Assembly (NCBI RefSeq): GCF_014656195.1 | Contig: NZ_BNBY01000002.1 | Span: 1-32,320 of the forward strand | Source: Kitasatospora xanthocidica | GTDB lineage: Bacteria > Actinomycetota > Actinomycetes > Streptomycetales > Streptomycetaceae | DNA length: 32,320 nucleotides | Reading direction: 5' to 3' | Part shown: positions 24,623 to 32,320 of the stretch, one piece after another | How positions within the stretch are numbered: the first letter of the stretch is position 1 | Layout of the letters: every line of letters begins with the position of its first letter | The notes under the pieces: model-generated | What the model was told of the DNA's origin: nothing | Database searches by the model: none | Seen by the model: the letters and a program-made list of their open reading frames with translations, nothing else | Translations under genes and position numbers: made by a program

Positions 24623-25126
24623 ATGCGCATCAGAGCCGTCACCAGGGACGAACTTCCGCTGCTCACCGAGCTGGAAGGGGCCGCCGGCGCCCCCTTCGCC
24701 GCGATCGGCATGCCGGAGATCGCCGAGGACGACCCCCCGGCCCCGGAGGAGCTGGCGCACTACCTCGACCACGGCCTCGCCCTCGCCGCCGAAGCCCCCG
24801 ACGGCACGATCGCCGCCTACCTGCTGGCCGAGCCGGTGGACGGCGCACTCCACATCGAGCAGGTCTCCGTCCACCCCGACCACGCCCGCCGCGGCATCGG
24901 CCGGGCGCTGATCGAGCACCTCGCCCGGACCACCGACGCCCCGGCGCTCACCCTCACCACCTTCGCCGAGGTGCCCTGGAACGCCCCCTACTACGCGCGC
25001 TGCGGCTTCCGTCCGCTGTCCGACGCCGAGACCACCACGGGCCTGCGCGAGATCCGCCGCAAGGAGGCCGAGCACGGCCTGGACCGCTGGCCCCGGCTCT
25101 GCATGCGCCGGGACCTCCGGCCCTGA
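24623..25126 (+). CDS. GNAT family N-acetyltransferase
   Basis: A 167-aa acetyl-CoA-dependent acyltransferase. Motif A is VSVHPDHARRGIGRALIEHL (residues 81-100) with the RRGIG pyrophosphate loop at 89-93; motif B includes NAPYYARCGFRPL. Substrate unknown. ATG 24623 has no Shine-Dalgarno; CACACT about 7 nt upstream could be a -10 of a leaderless mRNA. It converges on galM with only 13 bp between stop codons and no hairpin that I can see. Confidence 0.88.
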   Translation: MRIRAVTRDELPLLTELEGAAGAPFAAIGMPEIAEDDPPAPEELAHYLDHGLALAAEAPDGTIAAYLLAEPVDGALHIEQVSVHPDHARRGIGRALIEHLARTTDAPALTLTTFAEVPWNAPYYARCGFRPLSDAETTTGLREIRRKEAEHGLDRWPRLCMRRDLRP

Positions 25127-25139
25127 GCCGCCGGACCCG

Positions 25140-26204
25140 CTAGTTGGTCCCCAGCCGCAGCACGGTCGTCGAGCGGAACTCCTCGCCCGGCCGCAGCACG
25201 GTGCTCGGGAACGCCGGGTGGTTCGGGGAGTCCGGGAAGTGCTGGGTCTCCAGCGCGATCCCGGCGAACGGCCCGTACGGGACGCCGCTCGCGCCGGTGA
25301 CCGCGCCCTGGAACTTGTTCGCCGTGTAGACCTGGATGCCCGGCTCGGTGGTCAGCACCTCCAGGGTGCGGCCGCTGGCCGGGTCCTCCAGCAGCGCCGC
25401 CCGCGCCGGGGCGCCGTCCGCCGGGCGGGGGCGCAGCACCCAGTTGTGGTCGTAGCCGCCCGGCCCGGCCAGCTGCGGGTGCGGGTCGTGCACCGACTTG
25501 CCGATCGGGGTGGCCACCGTGAAGTCGAACGGCGTGCCGGCCACCGGTTCGGTCCGCCCGTACGGGATCTGCCGCTCGTCGGCCGGGGTGTACTCGTCGG
25601 CGTCCAGGGTGAGCAGGTGGCCGAGCACGTCGCCGCTGCCTTCACCCGCGAGGTTGATGTACGCGTGGTTGGTCAGGTTGACGACGGTCGGCTTGCTGCT
25701 CACCGCGCGGTAGTGGATCACCAGCTCGCCGGAGGCGTCCAGGGTGTAGTCGACGGTGACGTCGAGCGCGCCGGGGAAGCCCTGGTCCCCGTCCGGGCTG
25801 TGCAGCCGCAGCCGCACCCCGCCCTCGACGGGCTCGGCCGCCCACATCCGCTGCGCGAAGCCGTCCGGCCCGCCGTGGATGGTCATGCCGGCGCCGGTCG
25901 GGGCGAGCCGGTGCTCCTCGCCGTCGATGGTGACCGAGGAGTGGTCGATCCGGTTGGCGTACCGGCCCACCACCGTGCCGTAGTGCCGGGCCGGGCCGAG
26001 GATCTGGGACAACTCGTCGGAGGCCAGCAGCAGTTGGGCGGAGCGGCCGGAACGGTCCGGCGCGCTCAGGGTGTGCAGGGTGGCGCCGAGGGTGAGCACG
26101 CTCGCCTCGTACGGGCCGGCCGTGAGCGTCCAGCGCCCGATCGCGGCCCCCGCTCCCGAGGGGTCGAGGGGTTCGTGCCGAACGCTGGTGGCCTCGCTCG
26201 CCAT
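25140..26204 (-). CDS. galM: Aldose 1-epimerase (mutarotase)
   Basis: A 354-aa cytosolic enzyme interconverting alpha and beta anomers of glucose/galactose. Key residues are present: His110 (MTIHGG), catalytic base-type His180 (NLTNHAY), Asp252 (YDHNW) and catalytic Glu319 (ALETQHF). N-terminal GPYEASVLTLGATL is typical. ATG 26204 has GAGGAG 6 nt upstream. No galK or galT is nearby; its closeness to the maltose operon fits sugar use in general, but it is a separate unit. A TAGGCT about 95 bp upstream (26296-26301, minus) may be its -10. Confidence 0.92.
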   Translation of the reverse strand: MASEATSVRHEPLDPSGAGAAIGRWTLTAGPYEASVLTLGATLHTLSAPDRSGRSAQLLLASDELSQILGPARHYGTVVGRYANRIDHSSVTIDGEEHRLAPTGAGMTIHGGPDGFAQRMWAAEPVEGGVRLRLHSPDGDQGFPGALDVTVDYTLDASGELVIHYRAVSSKPTVVNLTNHAYINLAGEGSGDVLGHLLTLDADEYTPADERQIPYGRTEPVAGTPFDFTVATPIGKSVHDPHPQLAGPGGYDHNWVLRPRPADGAPARAALLEDPASGRTLEVLTTEPGIQVYTANKFQGAVTGASGVPYGPFAGIALETQHFPDSPNHPAFPSTVLRPGEEFRSTTVLRLGTN

Positions 26205-26352
26205 GGCCTGCTCCTCACTGTCGGCCGCGGCGCACCGCGACCGCCCGCTTCCTGGTCCGTCGGGAGGGGCACCACGGCAGCCCCCCGTGTCCGTCAGCCT
26301 AGCGAGGGCGGCGTCGGCGGGGGCGTAACCGCGCCAGCGTGCGCCGCCGTCG

Positions 26353-26403
26353 GCACCCGCCGCCCGTGGGCACCCGCCGCCCGTGGGTACGGGCCGCCCG
26401 TGG
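26353..26403. repeat. Three tandem 17-bp copies
   Basis: Units at 26353-26369 and 26370-26386 are identical; 26387-26403 differs by a few bases. They lie in the 257-bp gap between the LAL stop and galM start, which holds no gene that I see. Confidence 0.85.
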
Positions 26404-26461
26404 GCGACGGCCGCTCTGACCGACCGCCACCGTCCGCGCGGGGCCGCCCGCTCCTGCTCCC

Positions 26462-29400
26462 CTACTCCTCGTCCTCCGCCCCAGGCCGGGTCGCCTCCCG
26501 CTGCTGCGGCGGCAGTCCGAGCGCCGAGGCCAGCCCGTCCGGCCCGCTGCCCGCCTTGCGGTAGACCGCGGCCAGCCGCCGGTTGACCAGGCCGATGTGC
26601 AGCCCGAGCTCCTCGGCGATCCGCTGCGGCGGCAGGCCCTGCACCGCCCGCTGGGCGACCTCCAGTTCCGGCCCGCTGAGCGTGTCCAGGGTGTCCCCGA
26701 AGTCGCGCAGGCCCAGCCGGTTGGGCCGCAGCCCGTAGTTGGCGAGCTCCCGCCGCGCCTGGTCGACCAGCCCCTCCGCCGAGCAGTGCTGGGCCAGTTC
26801 GATGCCCTGGTACAGGTACTCCTGGGCGTCCTCCAGCCGTCCGACCCGGCGCAGCGCGGCGCCGAGGTCGACCAGCGCGACGGCGTGCTCGTAGCCGGCC
26901 GGGGACTGCCCGAGGTACGTCACGGCCTGCTCCAGCAGGTCGACCGCCTGCTGGCCGTCCTCGACCTGTGCCTGGAGCCGCAGCGCGCTGCCGATCGCCG
27001 AGGCGGTGCCGAAGGTCCGCGCGTCCCGGACGGCCGTCTGGGCGTACTCGCGGGCGCGCTCCGGCTCGTCGTCCGCGATCGCGATGGCGAGGTGGCCGGC
27101 CCAGGGCGCCCAGACGGTGTTGCGCCAGCCGCGGACCTCCAGCTGGGCGCCCGCCTCGGTGAGCGCGGCGGCGGCGCCCGCGTACCGGTTCTTGGCGACC
27201 AGCAGCTTGCCGTACAGCGAGGCCGCGTCGGGCAGCACCATGGCGGTCGCGTGGTACGGCGGGTGGAAGCCGAAGTCGTTGGCGAACTCCCAGGCCTCCT
27301 CGACCCGGCCGCGGGCGATCAGGGTGTCCACCAGCACGCCGACGGCGTCCCAGGCCAGCGGCAGCTTGCGCCCGATCCGCTCGGAGATGCGGAACGCCCG
27401 GCGCAGGAAGTCCTCCGCCTCGGCGAGCAGGCCGCGGCGGAACCGGGCCAGCCCCATCAGGAAGTACGCGAAGCCCCGGTGGGCACCGCTCCAGCCCGCG
27501 ATCTCGAACTGGATGATGGCGTCGGCGGCCAGCCGTTCGGCCTGGGCGACGCGGTCGTTGTAGATGTACGTCAGGCAGAGCATCGAGGGCAGTTCGAAGC
27601 CCCAGGTGGTGTCGGTCCAGCCGAGGCCCTTGGGCAGCCGGCCGCCGTCGAGGACCTCGTCGGCGAGCGCGAGCGCCTCGGCGGAGGGGGCGCCGCGCAG
27701 GGTGAGGTCCCAGGCCCGCATGGCGAGCACGGCCCGGTCGGCGGCCTCCCGGCCGGTCAGCCGGTCGCACATCTCGGCGAGCCGGGCGGAGCGGCCGCAG
27801 CCGTCCTCCTCGGACTTGCGGAAGGCGTGCCACATGAACGAGGCGGCCTGGAGCCGTTGCCGCCCGGCCGGGTCGGCGGTCTGCCCCGCCTCCTCCTGGC
27901 AGACCAGCGCGGCCTGGCGCAGCTCGCCGCTGTGCGCGAGCACCTCGGACAGCCGGAAGGTGGCGTCCACCCGCAGTTCGGGGCGGAGCGGCACCTCGTC
28001 GGGGTCGAGGGCGAGCTTGAGCTGGTTGACGGTGGCGACGGGGTCGGTCAGCAGGGCGGAGTAGCCGAGTTCGTACAGCACCTCGGCCTTGATCTCGTCG
28101 GCGGGCGGCTCGTTGAGCGCGCGGTTGAGGCAGCGCTGGGCGGCCTCGGGGGCGCCGATCAGCTGGTGCTCGACGGCGGCGCGGCGCAGCTTCTTGACGA
28201 TCCGGTCGTCGCCCTCGCCGGAGTGGGTCTCGACCAGGTGGCGGGAGGCGGCGAGCAGGCCGAGTCCGGCGTTCTCGATCTCGACGGCGGCGATGCCGTG
28301 CATGCCCAGGCGGGTGGCGTCCGGCATGGTGTTGTAGATCGAGCTGGCGATCAGCGGGTGGACGAACTCGAGGTTCCCGTTGGGCGACTGGGTGAGCACG
28401 CGCTGCTTGCGCAGCTGCTTGATGGAGTCGCGGGCGCCCTCGGTGCTCTGGGTGGAGATCCGGGTGGCGAGGTCGATCCGGATGTCGGTGCCCAGCATGG
28501 CGCAGGCCCAGGCGAACCGCAGGGTGGCGGCACCGAGCTGGTCCAGCCAGCTCTTGAGGGTCATCCCGGTGGCGTCGACGGCGAGTTCGCGCAGTTGCCG
28601 GGAGTTCTCCTCGACCGGTTCGAGCTCCTGGTCACGGACCTGGTCGAGCAGGCGGCCGGCCTCGAAGGGGTTGCCGTTGACGACGTTCCAGAACTCGTAG
28701 CAGAAGGCGTCCTCGGCCTTGTCGCCGAGTTCGGCGCGGATCATGTCGGTGACGGAGTTGAGGTTGAGCCGGTTGAGTTCGTGCTTGCGGCCCTTGAGGC
28801 CGACGAGGTCCCGGCGGAAGTCGTGGGTCTCGGTCGGCCAGTCGTTCTCGTCCTCGCGGAAGGCGAAGACGAGCAGGACGGGCAGTTCGCCGGAGCGGAC
28901 GGCGAACTTGGTGAGCCAGGACAGGGATTCCGCGTCGGCCCAGTGCAGGTCGTCGACGATCATCACCATCGGGGCGCGGCGGGGTGCGAGCTGGGTGAGG
29001 ACGTAGTCGAGGCCGTCCCGCACGCCCTGCGGGTCGAGGCGGCGGGCGCCGGCCTTGGGCTGCTTGAGGCCCATGGCCGGTCCGACGACCTCCTCCCAGG
29101 TGCCCATGACCTGCCGGAACTCGTCCGGCCGCAGGTGGCTGAGCACCGGCTGGAGCAGCTGGCGCAGCACGTGGTAGGGCTCCTTGAACTGCCGTTCGCC
29201 GCCTCGGGCGAACAGCACGGTGGCGCCCTCGCGCAGTTTGGCGATCCGTCGGACCTCGTGCAGCAGGGTGGTCTTGCCGATGCCGGGGCGGCCGGAGAAG
29301 GCGAGCAGGTCGCCGATCTCGGTGCCGCCGGCGGCGAAGTCGCGGCAGAGCCGGTCGACGGCGGCCTCCACCGAGCGCAGTTCGGCGTCACGGTCGCGCA

Positions 29401-29479
29401 GTCGGACCCGGGGCGCGGTGCCGTCGCCGTCCCGACCGGAACCGGCTCCGGTCCGAAGTTCGTTCTCCTGCTCGGTCAC
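26462..29479 (-). CDS. LAL-type AAA ATPase regulator with degenerate LuxR HTH
   Basis: A 1005-aa cytosolic protein of the large ATP-binding LuxR (LAL/MalT-like) type. N-terminal STAND/AAA domain with Walker A GRPGIGKTTLL (63-73) and Walker B MVMIVDDLHWAD (171-182); a long helical middle with TPR-like repeats (about 400-920); and a C-terminal region LSGPELEVAQRAVQGLPPQR that starts like a LuxR HTH. The recognition helix, normally with a T-V-K-x-H pattern, reads HIGLVNRRLAAVYRKAG, so DNA binding may be altered or lost. GTG 29479 with GGAGG 8 nt upstream. Divergent from a terpene synthase gene, which it may control (inference). Confidence 0.87.
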   Translation of the reverse strand: MTEQENELRTGAGSGRDGDGTAPRVRLRDRDAELRSVEAAVDRLCRDFAAGGTEIGDLLAFSGRPGIGKTTLLHEVRRIAKLREGATVLFARGGERQFKEPYHVLRQLLQPVLSHLRPDEFRQVMGTWEEVVGPAMGLKQPKAGARRLDPQGVRDGLDYVLTQLAPRRAPMVMIVDDLHWADAESLSWLTKFAVRSGELPVLLVFAFREDENDWPTETHDFRRDLVGLKGRKHELNRLNLNSVTDMIRAELGDKAEDAFCYEFWNVVNGNPFEAGRLLDQVRDQELEPVEENSRQLRELAVDATGMTLKSWLDQLGAATLRFAWACAMLGTDIRIDLATRISTQSTEGARDSIKQLRKQRVLTQSPNGNLEFVHPLIASSIYNTMPDATRLGMHGIAAVEIENAGLGLLAASRHLVETHSGEGDDRIVKKLRRAAVEHQLIGAPEAAQRCLNRALNEPPADEIKAEVLYELGYSALLTDPVATVNQLKLALDPDEVPLRPELRVDATFRLSEVLAHSGELRQAALVCQEEAGQTADPAGRQRLQAASFMWHAFRKSEEDGCGRSARLAEMCDRLTGREAADRAVLAMRAWDLTLRGAPSAEALALADEVLDGGRLPKGLGWTDTTWGFELPSMLCLTYIYNDRVAQAERLAADAIIQFEIAGWSGAHRGFAYFLMGLARFRRGLLAEAEDFLRRAFRISERIGRKLPLAWDAVGVLVDTLIARGRVEEAWEFANDFGFHPPYHATAMVLPDAASLYGKLLVAKNRYAGAAAALTEAGAQLEVRGWRNTVWAPWAGHLAIAIADDEPERAREYAQTAVRDARTFGTASAIGSALRLQAQVEDGQQAVDLLEQAVTYLGQSPAGYEHAVALVDLGAALRRVGRLEDAQEYLYQGIELAQHCSAEGLVDQARRELANYGLRPNRLGLRDFGDTLDTLSGPELEVAQRAVQGLPPQRIAEELGLHIGLVNRRLAAVYRKAGSGPDGLASALGLPPQQREATRPGAEDEE

Positions 29480-29612
29480 CGTCGCGCCTCCGCCTCGCCC
29501 GAACCCGTCACAGCTCCATCACTGCGTGGAGCCGAGGGTAGCGCCGCGTGGGCCTCACCGTGCGGCATTCGTGCAGGCTGGGGCAGACGGTGAGGGTTTG
29601 GACGGCTTGCCA

Positions 29613-29626
29613 AGGGCAATTGCCCT
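29613..29626. promoter_or_regulatory. 14-bp perfect palindrome between LAL and terpene synthase
   Basis: AGGGCAATTGCCCT is a perfect palindrome in the AT-richer centre of the 310-bp divergent gap (29480-29789), followed by TATATC. Candidate operator for one or both genes. Confidence 0.5.
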
Positions 29627-29789
29627 ATATCCCTAACGTCCGATCATTGCATCAGATACCCTACGGCCCGCGAGGCTCAGATGATCTTGCGCCCCCCACC
29701 CTCATCATCCACATCTCGCCGCGTCAACTCCCCACACCCTCAGTGTTCGAACCACAAGCGCCCCCACCCTCCGCTGCACCGGGAGTCCG

Positions 29790-30737
29790 ATGTCTGACGA
29801 CACCTCACTTCAGATCCCGTTCCCGCACCGCCGCAGTCCCCACGGCGCGCACGCCACCGCGCTGCACCGCGCCTGGCTGGTCCGCCACCCGCTGCTCCCC
29901 GACGCCGACCGCCCCGGCTACGCGCACTGGGAGGTGGTGGACCTCGCCGCGCTCGGCTACCCGGACGCCGGACCGGACGAACTCGCCCTGGCCGCCGACC
30001 TGATGGGCTTCTACTTCCTCTTCGACGACCAGTTCGACGGCCCGCTCGGCCGCCGTCCCTCGGAAGTGGCGCCGATCTGCGAACGCCTGATCGCCGTACT
30101 GCACGGCGCCCGCCCCGACCAGGGCTCCGCGGTCGAGACCGCCTTCGCCGACCTCTGGAACCGCAGCGTGCGCGGCATGCCCGCCCGCTGGCAGGCCCGC
30201 GCCGCGTACAACTGGGAGTACTACCTGGCCAGTCACCCCGCCGAGGCGGCCGGCCGGATCTCCGCCCGCCCCCCGGACCGGGACGGCTACCTGGAACTCA
30301 GACGGGGCACCGCGGCGATGGAGACGATCTTCGACATGGTCGAGCGGATCGGCCAGTTCGAGGTCCCCGCCGCCGTCCTCCACCACCCGGTGCTGCGTCA
30401 ACTCCGCCAGCTGGCGGCCGACATACCGTCGCTCAGCAACGACGTGCGGTCCTACCCGCTGGAGGCGCCGCGCGGGGACGTGAACAACCTCGTCATGATC
30501 GTCCAGCGCGAGCGCCACTGCTCGGCCGAGGAGGCCTGCTCGGCGGTCATCGCGGAGGCGCAGCTGATGGTCGAGCGCTGCGCCGAGCTGCGCGACCGCC
30601 TCCCCGACGTCTACCGCGAGTTGGGCCTGTCCCGGATCGAGCGCACGATCGCCCAGCGGTACGCGGACGGGCTGCTCACCTGGCTGGCGGGCTACCTCAG
30701 CTGGGAGGCCCGCACCGGTCGGTACCACGCGGTCTGA
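29790..30737 (+). CDS. Class I terpene synthase (sesquiterpene-type cyclase)
   Basis: A 315-aa cyclase that would ionise farnesyl or geranyl diphosphate and cyclise it. Metal sites are intact: aspartate-rich DDQFD at 79-83, the NSE triad Asn217-Asp-x2-Ser221-x3-Glu225 (NDVRSYPLE), the diphosphate sensor Arg near 171, and the terminal Arg-Tyr pair (GRY near 310). The [12 protein letters not shown] context resembles pentalenene-type synthases, but product cannot be assigned. ATG 29790 has GGGAG about 5 nt upstream. No P450, prenyl diphosphate synthase or methyltransferase is next to it; an aldehyde dehydrogenase lies 470 bp downstream. Confidence 0.92.
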   Translation: MSDDTSLQIPFPHRRSPHGAHATALHRAWLVRHPLLPDADRPGYAHWEVVDLAALGYPDAGPDELALAADLMGFYFLFDDQFDGPLGRRPSEVAPICERLIAVLHGARPDQGSAVETAFADLWNRSVRGMPARWQARAAYNWEYYLASHPAEAAGRISARPPDRDGYLELRRGTAAMETIFDMVERIGQFEVPAAVLHHPVLRQLRQLAADIPSLSNDVRSYPLEAPRGDVNNLVMIVQRERHCSAEEACSAVIAEAQLMVERCAELRDRLPDVYRELGLSRIERTIAQRYADGLLTWLAGYLSWEARTGRYHAV

Positions 30738-31007
30738 CGCCCGCCCGGCCGTCGAACACCGGCCGCCGCACGCCGACCGGGGCAGCCGGCCGGCGAAGCC
30801 GACCGCGCCCGCGGCGAGGGCCACGCCCGCGCGCCCGCCCCCGCGCGGGCGGGCCGCCCCGCGCCGGTCCACCGCCCCCCGCGCCGGGTCACGCCCCCAC
30901 CCGACCGCCGCCGCACCCCCTCCGCCCGTGCCCCGCGCCCGTGTCCGCGCCCGCGCTCGGCCCCGCACCCGGGCCCGCACCCGTGAGAACGGCCGGAACG
31001 CGCACCC

Positions 31008-31029
31008 TCCGTACGAACCCTCGTACGGA
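31008..31029. promoter_or_regulatory. Inverted repeat TCCGTACGA-N4-TCGTACGGA
   Basis: Perfect 9-bp arms with a 4-bp centre in the 470-bp gap (30738-31207) between the terpene synthase and aldehyde dehydrogenase. Could be an operator of the dehydrogenase or a terminator of the synthase. The rest of the gap is simple GC-rich sequence without a gene. Confidence 0.45.
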
Positions 31030-31207
31030 CCGTAGCCGCGGCGCGCGCCCGGCGGTTAGGGTGCTCGACGGCGGGCGCCCCCAGCGGGCGTCCGGCCCAT
31101 GTGCGTGTCCTGCCCCTCCCGCCGGGCCGCCCCGACCGGGCGGCCCGGCGCGCTGCTCCGGCCGTACGGCCCGGGCGGCGCCCGACGTCGCGAGGAGACA
31201 CCAGAGC

Positions 31208-32320
31208 ATGACGGTCTACCAGCCCCCCGGCACGCCCGGCAGCATCGTCGCCTACCGCTCCCGGTACGAGCACTGGATCGGTGGCGGTTGGACGCCGCCG
31301 GTGCGCGGCGAGTACTTCGGCGACCCGACCCCGGTCACCGGCGAGGTGTTCACCGAGGTCGCCCGGGGCACCGCCGAGGACATCGAGGCCGCCCTGGACG
31401 CGGCCCACGCCGCCGCCCCGGCCTGGGGCCGCACCCCGGCCGCCGAGCGGGCGCAGGTGCTGCTGCGGATCGCCGACCGGATGGAGGCCAACCTGGAGCA
31501 GCTGGCCGTCGCGGAGAGCTGGGAGAACGGCAAGCCGGTCCGCGAGACGCTGGCCGCCGACCTCCCGCTCGCCGTCGACCACCTGCGCTACTTCGCCGGT
31601 GCGCTGCGCGCCCAGGAGGGCAGCCTCTCCCAGCTGGACGAGGACACCGTCGCGTACCACTTCCACGAGCCGCTGGGCGTGGTCGGCCAGATCATCCCGT
31701 GGAACTTCCCGATCCTGATGGCGGTCTGGAAGCTCGCCCCGGCGCTGGCGGCCGGCAACGCGGTGGTGCTCAAGCCCGCCGAGCAGACCCCGGCCTCGGT
31801 GCTGCTGCTCGCCGAGCTGACCGCCGACCTGCTGCCGCCCGGCGTGCTCAACATCGTCACCGGCTTCGGCGAGGAGGCCGGCGCGCCGCTGTCCGCCAGC
31901 CCGCGGATCCGCAAGCTCGCCTTCACCGGCGAGACCTCGACCGGCCGGCTGATCGCCCGCGCGGCGGCCGACAACCTGATCCCGGTCACCCTGGAGCTCG
32001 GCGGCAAGAGCCCCAACGTGTTCTTCGGGGACGTCGCCGCCGCCTCGGACGCCTTCTACGACAAGGCGGTGGAGGGCTTCGCGATGTTCGCCCTCAACCA
32101 GGGCGAGGTCTGCACCTGCCCCAGCCGCGCGCTGATCGAGTCCTCGATCTACGAGCGGCTGCTCGCCGACGGCCTGGAGCGGGTGCGCGCGATGCGCCAG
32201 GGCGACCCGCTGGACACCGAGACCCAGGTCGGCGCCCAGGCCAGCGTCGAGCAGCTGAAGAAGATCCTCTCCTACTTCGAGATAGGCCAGGCCGAGGGCG
32301 CCAAGGTCCTCACCGGCGGC
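31208..32320 (+). CDS. Aldehyde dehydrogenase, C-terminus outside window
   Basis: NAD(P)-dependent aldehyde dehydrogenase of the ExaC/AcoD (acetaldehyde) type; 371 codons are visible and no stop is reached, so roughly 130 residues are missing at the edge. Visible: IIPWNFP near 162, the cofactor motif [10 protein letters not shown] near 239, Glu263 in LELGGKSPN, and catalytic Cys302 in [11 protein letters not shown]. It would oxidise acetaldehyde or other short aldehydes to acids. ATG 31208 has GAGGAGA about 10 nt upstream. Often followed by a small DUF779 gene in related loci; not checkable here. Confidence 0.92.
   Translation, partial: MTVYQPPGTPGSIVAYRSRYEHWIGGGWTPPVRGEYFGDPTPVTGEVFTEVARGTAEDIEAALDAAHAAAPAWGRTPAAERAQVLLRIADRMEANLEQLAVAESWENGKPVRETLAADLPLAVDHLRYFAGALRAQEGSLSQLDEDTVAYHFHEPLGVVGQIIPWNFPILMAVWKLAPALAAGNAVVLKPAEQTPASVLLLAELTADLLPPGVLNIVTGFGEEAGAPLSASPRIRKLAFTGETSTGRLIARAAADNLIPVTLELGGKSPNVFFGDVAAASDAFYDKAVEGFAMFALNQGEVCTCPSRALIESSIYERLLADGLERVRAMRQGDPLDTETQVGAQASVEQLKKILSYFEIGQAEGAKVLTGG

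Noticed and set aside
26597..29593. 998-aa open frame antisense to the LAL gene
   Set aside because: It mirrors the LAL gene in the frame that stays open through high third-position GC; its translation is Gly/Val/Leu/Glu-rich without any domain.
30738..31207. Possible small gene between the terpene synthase and ALDH
   Set aside because: Only Arg/Gly/Pro-rich frames are open, without ribosome sites or motifs.

Overview
The window is very GC-rich chromosomal DNA from an actinomycete of the Streptomycetaceae (Streptomyces or Kitasatospora type; I cannot separate them). The evidence is extreme third-position GC, frequent GTG/TTG starts, ATGA/GTGA gene overlaps, a single rare TTA codon, a locus of the whiJ/abaA type (XRE-DUF5753 regulator, RsbW-like ATPase, DUF397 protein), a c-di-AMP riboswitch in front of an Rpf-type cell-wall hydrolase, and a maltose uptake operon. 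I see no rRNA, tRNA, phage genes, transposase or CRISPR. The ALDH gene at the right edge is cut by the window.

Layout. 1-3308 (minus): a translationally coupled trio, DUF6421 - SDR - threonine-aldolase-like lyase. 3880-6502 (plus): a polar amino acid ABC importer (lipoprotein, permease, ATPase) in one operon. 6800-8458 (plus): DUF5134 membrane protein and M56/BlaR1-like membrane metalloprotease; the first has a TTG start, a hairpin over its ribosome site and a TTA codon. 8505-10541: divergent MarR regulator and 14-TM drug exporter around a perfect palindrome. 10748-11386: TetR regulator with its own palindromes. 11583-14093: the whiJ-type locus, whose two intergenic regions carry the palindrome TGCACGTGCA. 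14652-15611: a CbiX-like protein lacking its first catalytic histidine. 16018-17612: Crp-like site, ydaO riboswitch, Rpf-LysM-NlpC/P60 hydrolase. 17806-18006: orphan VapB-like ribbon-helix-helix protein. 18123-24312 (minus): malE-malF-malG-aglA-malR in one direction with a LacI-type operator upstream. 24623-26204: convergent GNAT and aldose 1-epimerase. 26462-30737: a 1005-aa LAL-type ATPase with a degenerate LuxR HTH, divergent from a sesquiterpene-type cyclase. 31208-end: aldehyde dehydrogenase.

How it fits together. Most of the window is housekeeping and nutrient uptake: maltodextrin import and cleavage (mal/agl, with galM nearby), amino acid import, and spore/cell-wall remodelling under second-messenger control. 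The least explained parts are the DUF6421 operon, whose lead protein carries a gluzincin-like HDxxH...ExxxD arrangement; the shared operator family of the whiJ-type locus; the translationally restrained DUF5134-M56 pair; and the LAL/terpene synthase pair.

Several intergenic stretches hold short tandem repeats (9, 12, 17, 20 and 28 bp units). Those whose unit is a multiple of three, chiefly the 12-bp array, help keep long false ORFs open in other frames.
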